Shown piece by piece: positions 18,081-26,944 of a stretch of DNA of 64,000 nt. The position numbers and the translations under genes are program-made. The notes below the pieces were generated by a model that saw only the letters and a program-made list of their open reading frames with translations, was not told where the DNA came from and did no database searches. The first letter of the stretch is position 1. Every line of letters starts with the position of its first letter. The DNA comes from Undibacterium piscinae (lineage in GTDB: Bacteria; Pseudomonadota; Gammaproteobacteria; Burkholderiales; Burkholderiaceae_D), in assembly GCA_003970805.2 (NCBI GenBank), contig CP051152.1:2666001-2730000 (forward strand), written 5' to 3'.

Positions 18081-19313
18081 ATGAACACCAAAACTTTAAT
18101 CGATGCTGCCGTTATTAACTCTAGCACTTCCGGCAGCAAAGGCTTCGCCGACCGCCTGTTTGCGCGCTGGTTCAGCCGTCTGGTGTACGCCCAAATCTGG
18201 GAAGATCCGCAATCCGATATCGATGCGCTGCAACTCAAGCCTGGCGCGAATATCCTGACAATTTCTTCCGGTGGTTGCAATGCCCTGGCTTACTTATCCA
18301 CAGACCCGGCCGCGGTCCATGCCGTTGATTTAAATGGCGCGCATCTGGCCATGCTGGACATGAAGAAGCAAGCCATCAAACATTTGCCTGATTACGATGC
18401 TGTCCTGCATTTTCTTGGTGATGCCAGCCAGGCTGACAATATCAAACGCTATCAACGCCATATCCGCCCACACTTGTCGGAAGACGCCAGTGCATTTTGG
18501 GAAGGCCGCCCGCTGCTGGGAAAATTTGGCAAACCGCGTTTTCACTACTTCAGCAATAATGCCTATCAACATGGTCTGCTAGGCGACTTCATCGGTTTTT
18601 CCCATTGGTTTGTAAGGCTACTGGGCGGAAATTTAAAGCAACTCGCTACCGCCCGCAATATGGAAGAACAAGCCCGGTTGTTCGACACCCATCTGGCACC
18701 GGTGTTCGAGAATAAGCTGTTTCAATTTCTGGCCAGACAACCTATCGCGCTATACAGCCTCGGCATTCCGCCTTCGCAATTTGCGGCGCTCAAACACGAT
18801 GCCAAACAAGGTTTGCCCAACTTATTTAAAGAACGTATGCGCCATCTGGCCTGCGATTTCCCTTTAGAGCAAAACTGTTTTGCGCATCAAGCCTTTGCCC
18901 GCTGCTATGACACGACTACCCAAAGCGCGCTGCCCATGTATTTGCAGAAACAATATTATTCTTCGCTGCGCGAGAATATCGACAGAATTTATCCGCATCA
19001 CACCAATCTGACCGATTTTTTACGCCAGCAGCCAAGAGCTTCTATGGATGCCTACCTGTTTCTTGATGCGCAGGATTGGATGGACCAGCGCCAACTGAAC
19101 GAACTCTGGGAACAAGTGACACGTACCGCCGCGCCGCAGGCAAAAGTAGTGTTTCGTACCGGCGGCAGCGAATCTCCGCTAGAACAGATGCTGGCAGCCG
19201 ATCTGCTATCGGCCTGGCATACCGATCCGGCACACAATCGCCGGCTATATGCGAGCGACCGTTCCGCTATCTACGGCGGCATGCATCTGTACACAAAAAT
19301 CGACCGTACTTGA
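18081..19313 (+). CDS. btaA: BtaA-like diacylglycerol 3-amino-3-carboxypropyltransferase (DUF3419)
   Basis: A 410-residue soluble or peripheral-membrane protein of the DUF3419 family. BtaA moves the aminocarboxypropyl group of S-adenosylmethionine onto diacylglycerol, giving diacylglyceryl-homoserine, the first step to phosphorus-free betaine lipids. Diagnostic stretches: LVYAQIWEDPQSDIDAL near residue 35, the SAM-binding-like ILTISSGGCNALAYL near residue 57 and a C-terminal VVFRTGGSESPL. The ATG at 18081 has GGAG 7 bases upstream. A Pho box precedes it. The usual partner, the N-methyltransferase BtaB, is absent; instead a GNAT-like gene follows on the same strand. Family assignment is good; the exact product is inferred. 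Confidence 0.82.
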   Translation: MNTKTLIDAAVINSSTSGSKGFADRLFARWFSRLVYAQIWEDPQSDIDALQLKPGANILTISSGGCNALAYLSTDPAAVHAVDLNGAHLAMLDMKKQAIKHLPDYDAVLHFLGDASQADNIKRYQRHIRPHLSEDASAFWEGRPLLGKFGKPRFHYFSNNAYQHGLLGDFIGFSHWFVRLLGGNLKQLATARNMEEQARLFDTHLAPVFENKLFQFLARQPIALYSLGIPPSQFAALKHDAKQGLPNLFKERMRHLACDFPLEQNCFAHQAFARCYDTTTQSALPMYLQKQYYSSLRENIDRIYPHHTNLTDFLRQQPRASMDAYLFLDAQDWMDQRQLNELWEQVTRTAAPQAKVVFRTGGSESPLEQMLAADLLSAWHTDPAHNRRLYASDRSAIYGGMHLYTKIDRT

Positions 19314-19397
19314 ATTCGTCCTTACCGCCAGGCACGCTGGCCGACACCTTATGGCGACTGACCGCCCTATCACGTGGTGGTCAGCATTGGCTCGCCA

Positions 19398-20435
19398 ATG
19401 CCAATTGTGATTTTGATGCAGTCACAATTGCCGAAAAAAAACCACCCTGTCAGCCGGCAACAGCCAAGCGCAGCATCTCAATCTTATGTCCTGAGCCCGC
19501 AATCGGCCTGGATCAACTATGCCAAAGAAGAGGCACAGAGCCACGCACCGCGGCATCTCGCCACGCTGACAAAAATTTTTGCCGGCGTGGTTTTCAGCCC
19601 GCTGTCAGCCTTACTCAAAGGCACTGGCCTGGATAGGGCGGCAACTATCGCCAACCGGTTGATTTCCACCAATCTTTATCCGGACTGGAATCAGCAAGAT
19701 ATCCATACCCTGACCGAGGAACTGCTCACGCTCTACCCGGATCGCCCGCTGATTTTCAGAAACATCTGTCCGGATGTGAATCCGACTTTTTGCGCGGCCT
19801 TACAAAAAAATGGCTGGACGCTGATACCGGCACGCATCGTTTATCTCTGTGATCCGCGTCAAGCTTCTCTCTGGAAACGCAATCATGTGAAAAAAGACGC
19901 CCGTCTGCTGACTACCAATGAGCTAGAAATTGTTCCGCCACATCAACTAAAGTCCACCGATCTGCCCCAACTACGCCAATTGTTTCGTGATCTGTTTATC
20001 CACAAGCACTCAGGGCTGAATCCCGATTTCACGCCGGATTTTTTTGAATTATGTCTGGAAAGCGGCTTTCTCGACCTGTACGGGCTACGCTATCAGGGAA
20101 AATGGGCCGGAGTGCTGGGCATTTATGAGCCACCGGATAGCAACTGGATTACCACACCATTGATAGGCTATGACACCACATTGCCGCAAGAAGCCGGAAT
20201 TTATCGCTGTCTGATGGCCCTGTTATTAAACCAGGCTAGCTTACGTCACAAACGCTTGCATTATAGTTCCGGCGCCAGCCAATTCAAACGCGCCCGCGGC
20301 GGTCATGCCAGTCTTGAATATACGGCGGTCTACAGCCTGCATTTATCGAAAAGCCGGCGCCTGTGGAATATGCTATTTGCAAAAACACTGCAAACCATCG
20401 CGCCAAGCATCTTAAAAAAAGCCGACAAGCTGTAA
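19398..20435 (+). CDS. GNAT-like acyltransferase-fold protein next to btaA
   Basis: A roughly 345-residue protein with no signal peptide. The C-terminal two-thirds resembles GNAT-type acyltransferases of the kind that carry N-terminal and C-terminal lobes: PDRPLIFRNICPDVNPTF, then LRQLFRDLFIHKHSGLNP, WAGVLGIYEP and a basic finish HYSSGASQFKRARGGHAS. I cannot name a subfamily or substrate. The start is uncertain: an in-frame stop lies at 19359-19361, and GTG 19374, ATG 19398 and ATG 19413 are possible, none with a good ribosome-binding site. It follows the btaA-like gene on the same strand with no terminator between, so both are probably under the Pho box. It may modify the amino group of the btaA product (inference). 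Confidence 0.6.
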   Translation: MPIVILMQSQLPKKNHPVSRQQPSAASQSYVLSPQSAWINYAKEEAQSHAPRHLATLTKIFAGVVFSPLSALLKGTGLDRAATIANRLISTNLYPDWNQQDIHTLTEELLTLYPDRPLIFRNICPDVNPTFCAALQKNGWTLIPARIVYLCDPRQASLWKRNHVKKDARLLTTNELEIVPPHQLKSTDLPQLRQLFRDLFIHKHSGLNPDFTPDFFELCLESGFLDLYGLRYQGKWAGVLGIYEPPDSNWITTPLIGYDTTLPQEAGIYRCLMALLLNQASLRHKRLHYSSGASQFKRARGGHASLEYTAVYSLHLSKSRRLWNMLFAKTLQTIAPSILKKADKL

Positions 20436-20462
20436 AAAATAAGCTTTTATGTCAAAAACTCT

Positions 20463-20697
20463 TGTGGATAAGTTTCTGGATATCCACAGGACGATCTGTG
20501 AAGAACGATCACTTAGTCATCCTGACCGCTTTTTATCCAGAATCTGTTCTTTTTCTGTACAGGGATTATCAGGGCGCTTATGCCGTCCGCAAGATCTTGA
20601 TTTGTAAACGTAAACATCACTTATCCACAAAAAAATCCAGCGTTTAACAACTACTACTATATATATATAAAGTTATTGTATACAACAAAAGAGCTTT
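20463..20697 (+). repeat. Origin module, copy 1
   Basis: Order of elements: TGTGGATAA (20463-20471, reverse DnaA box), ATATCCACA (20480-20488, forward), TTATCCAGA (20533-20541), a core 20541-20587 shared almost base for base with copy 2, a perfect TTATCCACA (20621-20629), a 21-base spacer, CTACTACTA (20651-20659) and the TATATATATATAA tract. The stretch 20644-20690 is identical over 47 bases to 21474-21520. Confidence 0.9.
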
Positions 20698-21293
20698 TTT
20701 TGAATTCTTCAAACCTTAAAACCTCTGTAATAAAAACTTCCTTATTTTTTCAAATACCAACATCGCTATCGCATAAAACCCTGGTATTTAAAGAATTTAT
20801 ATTTTTGCAAACGTAAAATTAGGAATTATGACTAGTCGAAATTGCAAATCTCAATTGCAAAACTGAGTTGCAAAGCTAAGTCGTCAGCTAGCGTGTAAAA
20901 ATTCCTTGCGAAGATCAGTTCGATAATTTCCAGCCAAAACCCCAATAATTTTAATTTGCAAACATGAACTTGGAAGTCAGGTTGAAAAAAATAGGGAAAA
21001 AAACCTCAGCTATCCACAGGCAAAAATAAAATTGACCGATAGAAGAACCTAAAAAATGGAGAAATGCGGAAAGCATCAGGCCTGTTTTTGTCGAAACACG
21101 GGCTTTTAAGGCTGTTTGCAGGCCTTGTAGAGAAATTCGCGGGAACTGGCTGGTAAAAGATTTTTTAATCGCGACAGCGCGCTTTAGCGGTGGATAAACC
21201 AGTTTTTTTCATTTTCTGCGTATAAAACGAGATAAAACTCCACTTAAAAACCTCTTTCAATAATCAATAAGCATTCTTTTTGCTTAAAGCTCC

Positions 21294-21527
21294 TGTGGGT
21301 AAGTTTATGGATATCCACAGGATGATCTGTGAAGAAGCACCATTTTCAATTCCCGCATGATTTTTATCCAAAATCTGTTCTTTTTCTGTACAGGGATTAT
21401 CAGGGTGCTTATGCCGTCTATAAGATCTTGATTTGTAAACATAAAAAACACTTATCCACAAAAAAAGACGGCGTTAACAACTACTACTATATATATATAA
21501 AGTTATTGTATACAACAAAACCGGTTT
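21294..21527 (+). repeat. Origin module, copy 2
   Basis: Same order as copy 1, starting 831 bases downstream: TGTGGGTAA (21294-21302), ATATCCACA (21311-21319), TTATCCAAA (21364-21372), the conserved core 21372-21418, perfect TTATCCACA (21452-21460), a 20-base spacer, CTACTACTA (21481-21489) and the TATATATATATAA tract. Small gaps and substitutions elsewhere show that copies 1 and 2 are old enough to have diverged outside the functional elements. Confidence 0.9.
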
Positions 21528-22067
21528 TTTTCCTCAAGCTAGCTCATTCAAAACCTTTGAAATCATAAACAGACGAAGAAAAATAGACGTTCTGGTCAAC
21601 AGAAGATATTTCCAAAATCTTCCGGACATAACTTAAGCAAAAAAATCATCGTCAAATAAAAATTGCTTAATCTTGAAACCGATATAAGTTCGGCGGATTT
21701 TCTTAAAAAGAGCATCTGCATAAAACGCAGATATGACGCTGAATTTTCAAAAATATTAAATAAGCCAAAACTTCAGACTTGTTTTCAACTTGTTGATCTC
21801 AATTGCTAGATCTTGCAATTAGGTAATGTTGGTATCGCGCATAGAAAGACTGAATAATTACGCAGTCTTGAAGAAAAATTCGACACAGTTGTTCCGCTAC
21901 GCTTAAAAATTTTAGAAAAGGCAGATTGGTAAGACCAGGGGATAAGGGAAAGCGAAATTTAAGCTGAAGCCTGATAGGAAAAATTGAAATTCACCCAAAA
22001 AATTTACTGATGCAGGGCATAAAGCCAGTAAAAAAGGCGACTAAAAATAATTTTTTCATTTATTTGC

Positions 22068-22291
22068 TGTGGATAAGCTTTGGGATATCCACAGGGTAGG
22101 ATGTGAAGAATCTGTTTTTTTTATCTTCTCAAACAAACTATCCAGAATTTATCCGGTTTTAATACAAAACTTCTTCTATGCTTTATCTTTTTTATAAAGT
22201 ATTGAATTGATTCATGTAAACCTAGTTATCCACAGAAAAATATTTGCGTTAACCATTACTACTATTTATATATATAAACTTCTTATTACTA
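22068..22291 (+). repeat. Origin module, diverged copy 3
   Basis: Starts 774 bases after copy 2. TGTGGATAA (22068-22076), ATATCCACA (22085-22093), a weaker TTATCCGGT (22149-22157), perfect TTATCCACA (22226-22234), a 21-base spacer and TTACTACTA (22256-22264) before a TTTATATATATAAA tract. The 47-base core of copies 1 and 2 is not conserved here, but box order and spacing are. Confidence 0.82.
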
Positions 22292-22484
22292 TTTTGCAGG
22301 GCAAATTTAAGGGCAAAAAAAAAACATACGCAAAGTGAATTTCTTCCTCTAGAATGACCAAATTAACTGACTCCTGATTTATTCCAGACTGAAAAAAAGA
22401 GCGTATTTTCGGTCTTTAAATGCTCATTTTTTGCTTATAAAGACCTCATTTCTATTTAAAAATAACAATAATTAAATTCAAAAA

Positions 22485-22525
22485 AACCTAGTTATCCACA
22501 CAAAAATATTTCACGGTAACAAATT
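22485..22525 (+). repeat. Origin module, partial copy 4
   Basis: AACCTAGTTATCCACA followed by an AAAAATATTTC stretch and GGTAAC repeats the end of copy 3 around 22220-22253, with a perfect DnaA box at 22492-22500. No trio or TATATA tract follows, so only the DnaA-box part is kept. Confidence 0.7.
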
Positions 22526-22723
22526 TGAATTACTTTTTGTCTTAATTACCGTCATTTTTCCTATAAAAATCTTAGCCTGATGATCAGAAAACACTGATAA
22601 ATCAGATGAAATCTAACCAGTGAAACGCCCCTTTTCGCGGAATATCTCTTGGTGTATCGCGTATAGCTTGCCGTAGTTTCAGGTGAGTGACTAAGTCATA
22701 TTTATTGCCGCAGAAAGATCTAA

Positions 22724-23548
22724 ATGAATTCATTGATGATGAATTTTTCATGCATAAAGACCATATTTAGATGGTGTAAGACGATTTTTATTGGATTTTT
22801 GTTCTTTTTATCTATCCCTGCCTGTGCTCAGAATCTGACGATTTATACCGAAGACTGGCCTCCCGTCAGTTATCAAAACGGTGCAAAAATCGAGGGCATG
22901 GGGGTAGATGTGGTCGACGCTCTTCAGGCAAAAATGGGTTCTGCCTTTCCGATATTGATGGTGCCTTGGGCTAGAGGTTATAAAGCCTTACTGGAAGAGC
23001 CAAATGTGATGTTGTTCAGCGTAGGCCGTTCTGTCGAGCGTGAAAAGCTCATGAGTTTACTCGGCCCAATTGCGGTTTCCAGCACCTCCTTGTACACGCG
23101 TAAGGGTCACGCAGGACAGTTGCTGGCTATGGGAGACGGCATTTTAAAATTAACGGTGGGCGCTTACCGAGGAAGTATTTTTGCCGATACAGCGAAAAAA
23201 AAGGGCTTTATCAACATAGACCTGGCGGCTAATCCAAAAATTACCGCAAATATGTTGTTTGCCAAGCGTTTTGATCTTTGGATAGAAGGCAGTCTGGCGG
23301 TGCCTTCCATCGTAAAAGAAGCCGGACATAATGTTGATGAAGTGGAAAAAGTGATGGTATTGGATAGCCTGGAACTGTATCTGGCATTTTCTAGCGCGAC
23401 ACAGCCAAGCATCATCAAAGCCTGGGAAGAAGCCCTGCGTGCGCTGAAGAAGGATGGTGGGTTTCAGAAAATCCACCAAAGATGGTTCCCGAACGAACCA
23501 GCTCCGATGGAAGTGTTGTTACTTAGCCCTAAGGCGGGAATTCATTAG
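22724..23548 (+). CDS. Orphan periplasmic solute-binding protein (SBP_bac_3 type)
   Basis: A 274-residue secreted protein with a long N terminus; the hydrophobic signal core TIFIGFLFFLSIPACA ends about residue 36. The mature start NLTIYTEDWPPVSYQNGAKI and the following GMGVDVVDALQAKMG fit the polar amino-acid binding-protein fold, with MVPWARGYKALLE and a C-terminal KKDGGFQKIHQRWFP typical of the shorter sensor-like subset. No transporter genes adjoin. The ATG at 22724 is the first in frame; MMN codons shortly after are alternative starts. It is the first gene to the right of the origin-like region. Confidence 0.8.
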   Translation: MNSLMMNFSCIKTIFRWCKTIFIGFLFFLSIPACAQNLTIYTEDWPPVSYQNGAKIEGMGVDVVDALQAKMGSAFPILMVPWARGYKALLEEPNVMLFSVGRSVEREKLMSLLGPIAVSSTSLYTRKGHAGQLLAMGDGILKLTVGAYRGSIFADTAKKKGFINIDLAANPKITANMLFAKRFDLWIEGSLAVPSIVKEAGHNVDEVEKVMVLDSLELYLAFSSATQPSIIKAWEEALRALKKDGGFQKIHQRWFPNEPAPMEVLLLSPKAGIH

Positions 23549-23577
23549 CCGGGCCCGCTAATTGTTAAGATTGATTG

Positions 23578-24549
23578 CTAATTCAAGACGTTCTTTGGTG
23601 TCCCATTAGCGAAATCGACAATGTTTTGGAATGCAGCACGAAAATATATTTCATAACTGTCTTGCTCAACATAGCCCAGATGCGGCGTTGCCAAGACGTT
23701 TTCCATTGTCAGCAAGGGACTTTTCAGGTTCAAAGGTTCATTTTCAAATACATCCAAGGCCGCAAAACCGGGTTGGCCACTGGCTAAGGCGCTTTCCAGT
23801 GCACCAGTCTCGACCAATTCGGCACGGCTGGTATTGACGAATAGCGCATCGGTCTTCATCAGGGCTAAATCTGCCGCAGTGACAATCCCGCGAGTTGCTT
23901 CATTTAAACGTAGATGCATGGAAATAACATCAGATAGCTCAAAAAATTCTTGTTTACTTGCCGCCACCTGACAGCCATCCGTACTGGCCTGTAGCTGGCT
24001 GGCTTCACGACCCCAGACTAATATCCGCATGCCGAATGCCTTGCCGTATCCGGCTATCATCTTGCCTATCTTGCCGTAACCCCAGATTCCTAGTGTTTTC
24101 CCCTTTAAAACCCGACCCAAACGGTTTTGTTCCGGATGAATCGAGCTCATCTGCCACAAACCCTGTTTCAGGTGGCTGGCGTATTCTGGAATTTTTCTTG
24201 AGGAAGCCATTATTAGTGCCCAGGTCAGTTCTGCCGGGGCGCTAGGGTCGCCTATCCCTTCAACAACTGTGATGCCGCATTCGGCGGCGGCGGCAAGGTC
24301 GATATGCCCGGCTACCTTGCCGGTTTGAGAAATGAGTTTGAGATTCGGGAGTTTTTTTAGTAAAGCCCTGGAAAACACCGTGCGTTCCCGGATTAACACG
24401 ATGGCATCAAACGGTGCCAGGCGTATTGCCAGTTGGCCGACGCCCACCGCGCTGCTGTTAAACACTTTGACTTCGTGGTCTTGTAATAGCGAAAAACATG
24501 ACAATTGTCGTACCGCATCTTGGTAATCGTCGAGTATTGCGATTTTCAT
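23578..24549 (-). CDS. D-2-hydroxyacid dehydrogenase family protein
   Basis: A 323-residue cytoplasmic NAD(P)-dependent dehydrogenase of the D-isomer-specific 2-hydroxyacid family. The catalytic domain starts MKIAILDDYQDAVRQL, the substrate loop is around residue 70, the nucleotide motif is LGIWGYGKIGKMIAGYGKAF near residue 152, and the catalytic Arg/Glu/His set is in VNTSRAELVETGAL, DVFENEPL and TPHLGYVEQDSYE. This is the SerA-like subgroup, whose true substrates are mostly unknown. It is transcribed towards the orphan binding protein, ending 29 bases from its stop; no terminator hairpin is obvious between them. Confidence 0.9.
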   Translation of the reverse strand: MKIAILDDYQDAVRQLSCFSLLQDHEVKVFNSSAVGVGQLAIRLAPFDAIVLIRERTVFSRALLKKLPNLKLISQTGKVAGHIDLAAAAECGITVVEGIGDPSAPAELTWALIMASSRKIPEYASHLKQGLWQMSSIHPEQNRLGRVLKGKTLGIWGYGKIGKMIAGYGKAFGMRILVWGREASQLQASTDGCQVAASKQEFFELSDVISMHLRLNEATRGIVTAADLALMKTDALFVNTSRAELVETGALESALASGQPGFAALDVFENEPLNLKSPLLTMENVLATPHLGYVEQDSYEIYFRAAFQNIVDFANGTPKNVLN

Positions 24550-24886
24550 GAGTAATTTTCCTGAATGAGCCGTTTAACTTTCACTTTCACAAAACGTACC
24601 ACTGTGATAATGAATTTGACGCGAAATTAGCCTGAATGGATTTGCAGGTGTAGAATATCCGGTTACGTAGCTTTTTGATTCTTTCGTCCCGCTTTATAAC
24701 GGCGGACTTAAGCTAGGGAACAGGCATCCTTGTCTCCCTATTATCCGACAGAACCGTCGTTATTGTGCTTGCTGTGCTGACCATCTCTATCGCTTGAGCT
24801 AATGCTCGCGTCGCCAATCAGCCTAACGACGATCCTGTCGTGCCGCTACACCGATTTTTTTATTGAAATGGCATGGAGATAGTATC
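24550..24886. other. Divergent promoter region and pckG leader
   Basis: The 337 bases between the dehydrogenase and pckG starts hold divergent promoters. The pckG-proximal part has several short inverted repeats (for example CCGC-TTTATAA-CGGCGG near 24692) but none I can match to a known riboswitch. A GGAGA site at 24874-24878 serves the GTG start of pckG. Confidence 0.6.
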
Positions 24887-26743
24887 GTGAATCAACCTAT
24901 CATGAAGGGCGTAGCGGCAGTGAATGCTCCCGCGTACGTCAAGCAACAAAAATTGATCAATTGGGTCGCCGATATGGCGGCGCTGACTAAGCCGGACAGC
25001 GTTTACTGGTGTGATGGTACGGTCGAAGAATATGACCGCCTGTGCGCCGAAATGGTCGCTGCCGGCACCATGAAGAAACTGAACGAAGCCAAGCGTCCGA
25101 ATAGTTACCTGGCATGTTCCGATCCTAGCGACGTAGCGCGTGTCGAAGACCGTACCTATATTTGCTCGGCCAAGAAAGAAGACGCCGGTCCTACCAATAA
25201 CTGGATGGAACCTGCTGAAATGCGCGCCACCATGAACCCATTGTTTGATGGTTGCATGAAGGGTCGCACTATGTACGTAGTGCCGTTCTCTATGGGACCG
25301 CTGGGTTCGCCTATCGCCCATATCGGCGTTGAGCTGTCTGATTCCCCTTATGTTGCCGTGAATATGCGCACCATGACGCGTATGGGCAAAGCGGTTTATG
25401 ACGTGCTTGGCACCGATGGTGATTTCGTTCCTTGTATGCATACAGTCGGCGCGCCGCTGGCTGCCGGTCAAAAAGACGTGGCATGGCCATGCAATGCGAC
25501 TAAATACATCGTGCATTATCCTGAAACCCGCGAAATCTGGTCGTATGGCTCCGGTTACGGCGGTAACGCCTTGCTGGGCAAGAAGTGCTTCGCATTGCGT
25601 ATCGCTTCTACCATGGGTCGTGACCAGGGTTGGCTGGCTGAACACATGCTGATCCTGGGTGTTGAATCGCCTGAAGGTAAAAAGCATTACATCGCCGCCG
25701 CTTTCCCGTCCGCTTGCGGTAAGACCAATTTCTCCATGTTGATTCCGCCTGCCAGTTTCGGCGGCTGGAAAGTCACGACTATCGGTGATGACATTGCCTG
25801 GATTAAACCTGGTAAAGATGGCCGTTTGTATGCGATCAACCCGGAAGCCGGTTATTTTGGCGTAGCGCCAGGTACCAACAAAAATACCAACTTCAATTGC
25901 ATGGCATCGGTACGCAGCGATTCCATTTTCACTAACGTCGCGCTGACGGATGACGGTGATGTATGGTGGGAAGGTATGACCAAAGAAGTCCCTTCGCACC
26001 TGATCGACTGGCAAGGTAAGGACTGGACGCCAGAAATCGCTAAGGAAACTGGCCGTAAAGCAGCGCATCCTAACTCCCGTTTTACTGTCGCTGCGACACA
26101 AAATCCGGTACTCGATGCCGCTTGGGATGATCCGGCTGGCGTACCTATCTCCGCTTTCATTTTTGGCGGCCGCCGCTCCACCACAGTGCCGCTGGTAACT
26201 GAAGCGCGTAACTGGGTAGAAGGCGTCTACATGGCAGCCACCATGGGCTCAGAAACCACTGCTGCGGCTGTCGGCCAGCAAGGTATCGTGCGCCGTGATC
26301 CGTTTGCGATGTTGCCGTTCACCGGCTACAACGTCAGCGATTACTTCCAGCACTGGCTGAATATGGGTAAGAAAATAGAAGCATCGGGCGCCAAGCAGCC
26401 TAGCATCTATTGCGTCAACTGGTTCCGTACGGATGAAAACGGCAAGTTTGTCTGGCCTGGTTTTGGCGACAACATGCGCGTACTGAAGTGGATGCTGGAA
26501 CGCATAGAAGGCAATGGCAAGGGCGTAGAGAATATCTTCGGTGTGACTCCTGAGTTTAGCGATCTGACTTGGGATGGCCTGGAATTTAGCCAACAGCAAT
26601 TCGATACCATCACTTCCATCGACAAGGCAGCATGGGAAGCGGAATTGAAATTGCATGCAGAGCTGTTTGAAAAGCTTGAATACCATTTGCCTGAAGAACT
26701 GGAAGCGACTCGCCTTGCCTTAAGCAAGCGCTTGGCTTCCTAA
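24887..26743 (+). CDS. pckG: Phosphoenolpyruvate carboxykinase (GTP)
   Basis: A 618-residue enzyme converting oxaloacetate and GTP to phosphoenolpyruvate, CO2 and GDP, the entry step of gluconeogenesis from organic acids and amino acids. The phosphate loop [13 protein letters not shown] with the reactive cysteine lies near residue 280, preceded by the substrate region [17 protein letters not shown], and [14 protein letters not shown] follows near 425. I use the GTG at 24887, with GGAGA eight bases upstream, giving the family-typical start [10 protein letters not shown] strong terminator follows at 26765. Length and all key motifs are intact. Confidence 0.97.
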   Translation: MNQPIMKGVAAVNAPAYVKQQKLINWVADMAALTKPDSVYWCDGTVEEYDRLCAEMVAAGTMKKLNEAKRPNSYLACSDPSDVARVEDRTYICSAKKEDAGPTNNWMEPAEMRATMNPLFDGCMKGRTMYVVPFSMGPLGSPIAHIGVELSDSPYVAVNMRTMTRMGKAVYDVLGTDGDFVPCMHTVGAPLAAGQKDVAWPCNATKYIVHYPETREIWSYGSGYGGNALLGKKCFALRIASTMGRDQGWLAEHMLILGVESPEGKKHYIAAAFPSACGKTNFSMLIPPASFGGWKVTTIGDDIAWIKPGKDGRLYAINPEAGYFGVAPGTNKNTNFNCMASVRSDSIFTNVALTDDGDVWWEGMTKEVPSHLIDWQGKDWTPEIAKETGRKAAHPNSRFTVAATQNPVLDAAWDDPAGVPISAFIFGGRRSTTVPLVTEARNWVEGVYMAATMGSETTAAAVGQQGIVRRDPFAMLPFTGYNVSDYFQHWLNMGKKIEASGAKQPSIYCVNWFRTDENGKFVWPGFGDNMRVLKWMLERIEGNGKGVENIFGVTPEFSDLTWDGLEFSQQQFDTITSIDKAAWEAELKLHAELFEKLEYHLPEELEATRLALSKRLAS

Positions 26744-26764
26744 GTCAGCGGTTATCTCATTAAA

Positions 26765-26792
26765 AAAAAGCGCGGCCGAGGTCGCGCTTTTT
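26765..26792 (+). terminator. Terminator after pckG
   Basis: AAAAGCGCG / CGCGCTTTT with an 8-base loop, followed by TTC, 22 bases after the pckG stop. Confidence 0.85.
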
Positions 26793-26896
26793 CGCATCTG
26801 AAAATAGATATGCTAAAGCCAGATACATCAGCATTGGAGTTAGATTCTGTATTAATTAATATATCAGGCCATACCATTAATGTTGAGTGAGAGACG

Positions 26897-26932
26897 AAAA
26901 AAAACCGCAGGGATTAATCTGCGGTTTTTTTT
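26897..26932. terminator. Bidirectional terminator
   Basis: An A-run, then AACCGCAG, an 8-base loop, CTGCGGTT and a T-run. The arms extend to 14 base pairs including A/T, so it can stop transcription from both directions, including the minus-strand membrane-protein gene that ends at 26945. Confidence 0.88.
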
Positions 26933-26944
26933 ATAAGCCTAAGG

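Larger units (their letters stand above)
20436..22723. other. oriC: Replication-origin-like region (probable oriC)
   Basis: About 2.3 kb of AT-rich non-coding DNA. Perfect DnaA boxes TTATCCACA occur at 20621-20629, 21452-21460, 22226-22234 and 22492-22500 (plus) and as TGTGGATAA at 20463-20471 and 22068-22076 (minus). One-mismatch boxes lie at 20480-20488, 20533-20541, 21010-21018, 21189-21197, 21294-21302, 21311-21319, 21364-21372 (two mismatches) and 22085-22093. Boxes are organised in three repeated modules, each ending in a CTACTACTA-type trio and a TATATATATA unwinding tract. parS sites lie 18 kb to the left. In hand counts the plus strand is C-rich to the left (16561-16800: C 86, G 55) and slightly G-rich to the right (four pckG lines: C 62, G 67). 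dnaA is not adjacent. Confidence 0.75.

Noticed and set aside
20363..21568. Two similar open frames at 20363-20647 and 21329-21568 sharing FLYRDYQGAYAV-like sequence
   Set aside because: They cross the duplicated origin modules; the shared peptide results from the DNA repeat, there is no ribosome-binding site, and module 3 does not keep the frame.
20463..22525. CRISPR array or plasmid iterons
   Set aside because: Repeats are over 200 bases, only three and a half copies, spaced about 800 bases with no spacer structure or cas or rep gene. DnaA boxes and chromosomal neighbours fit a chromosomal origin better.
24860..26101. 413-residue open frame antisense to pckG
   Set aside because: It mirrors the highly conserved pckG gene; composition and lack of motifs mark it as a shadow.
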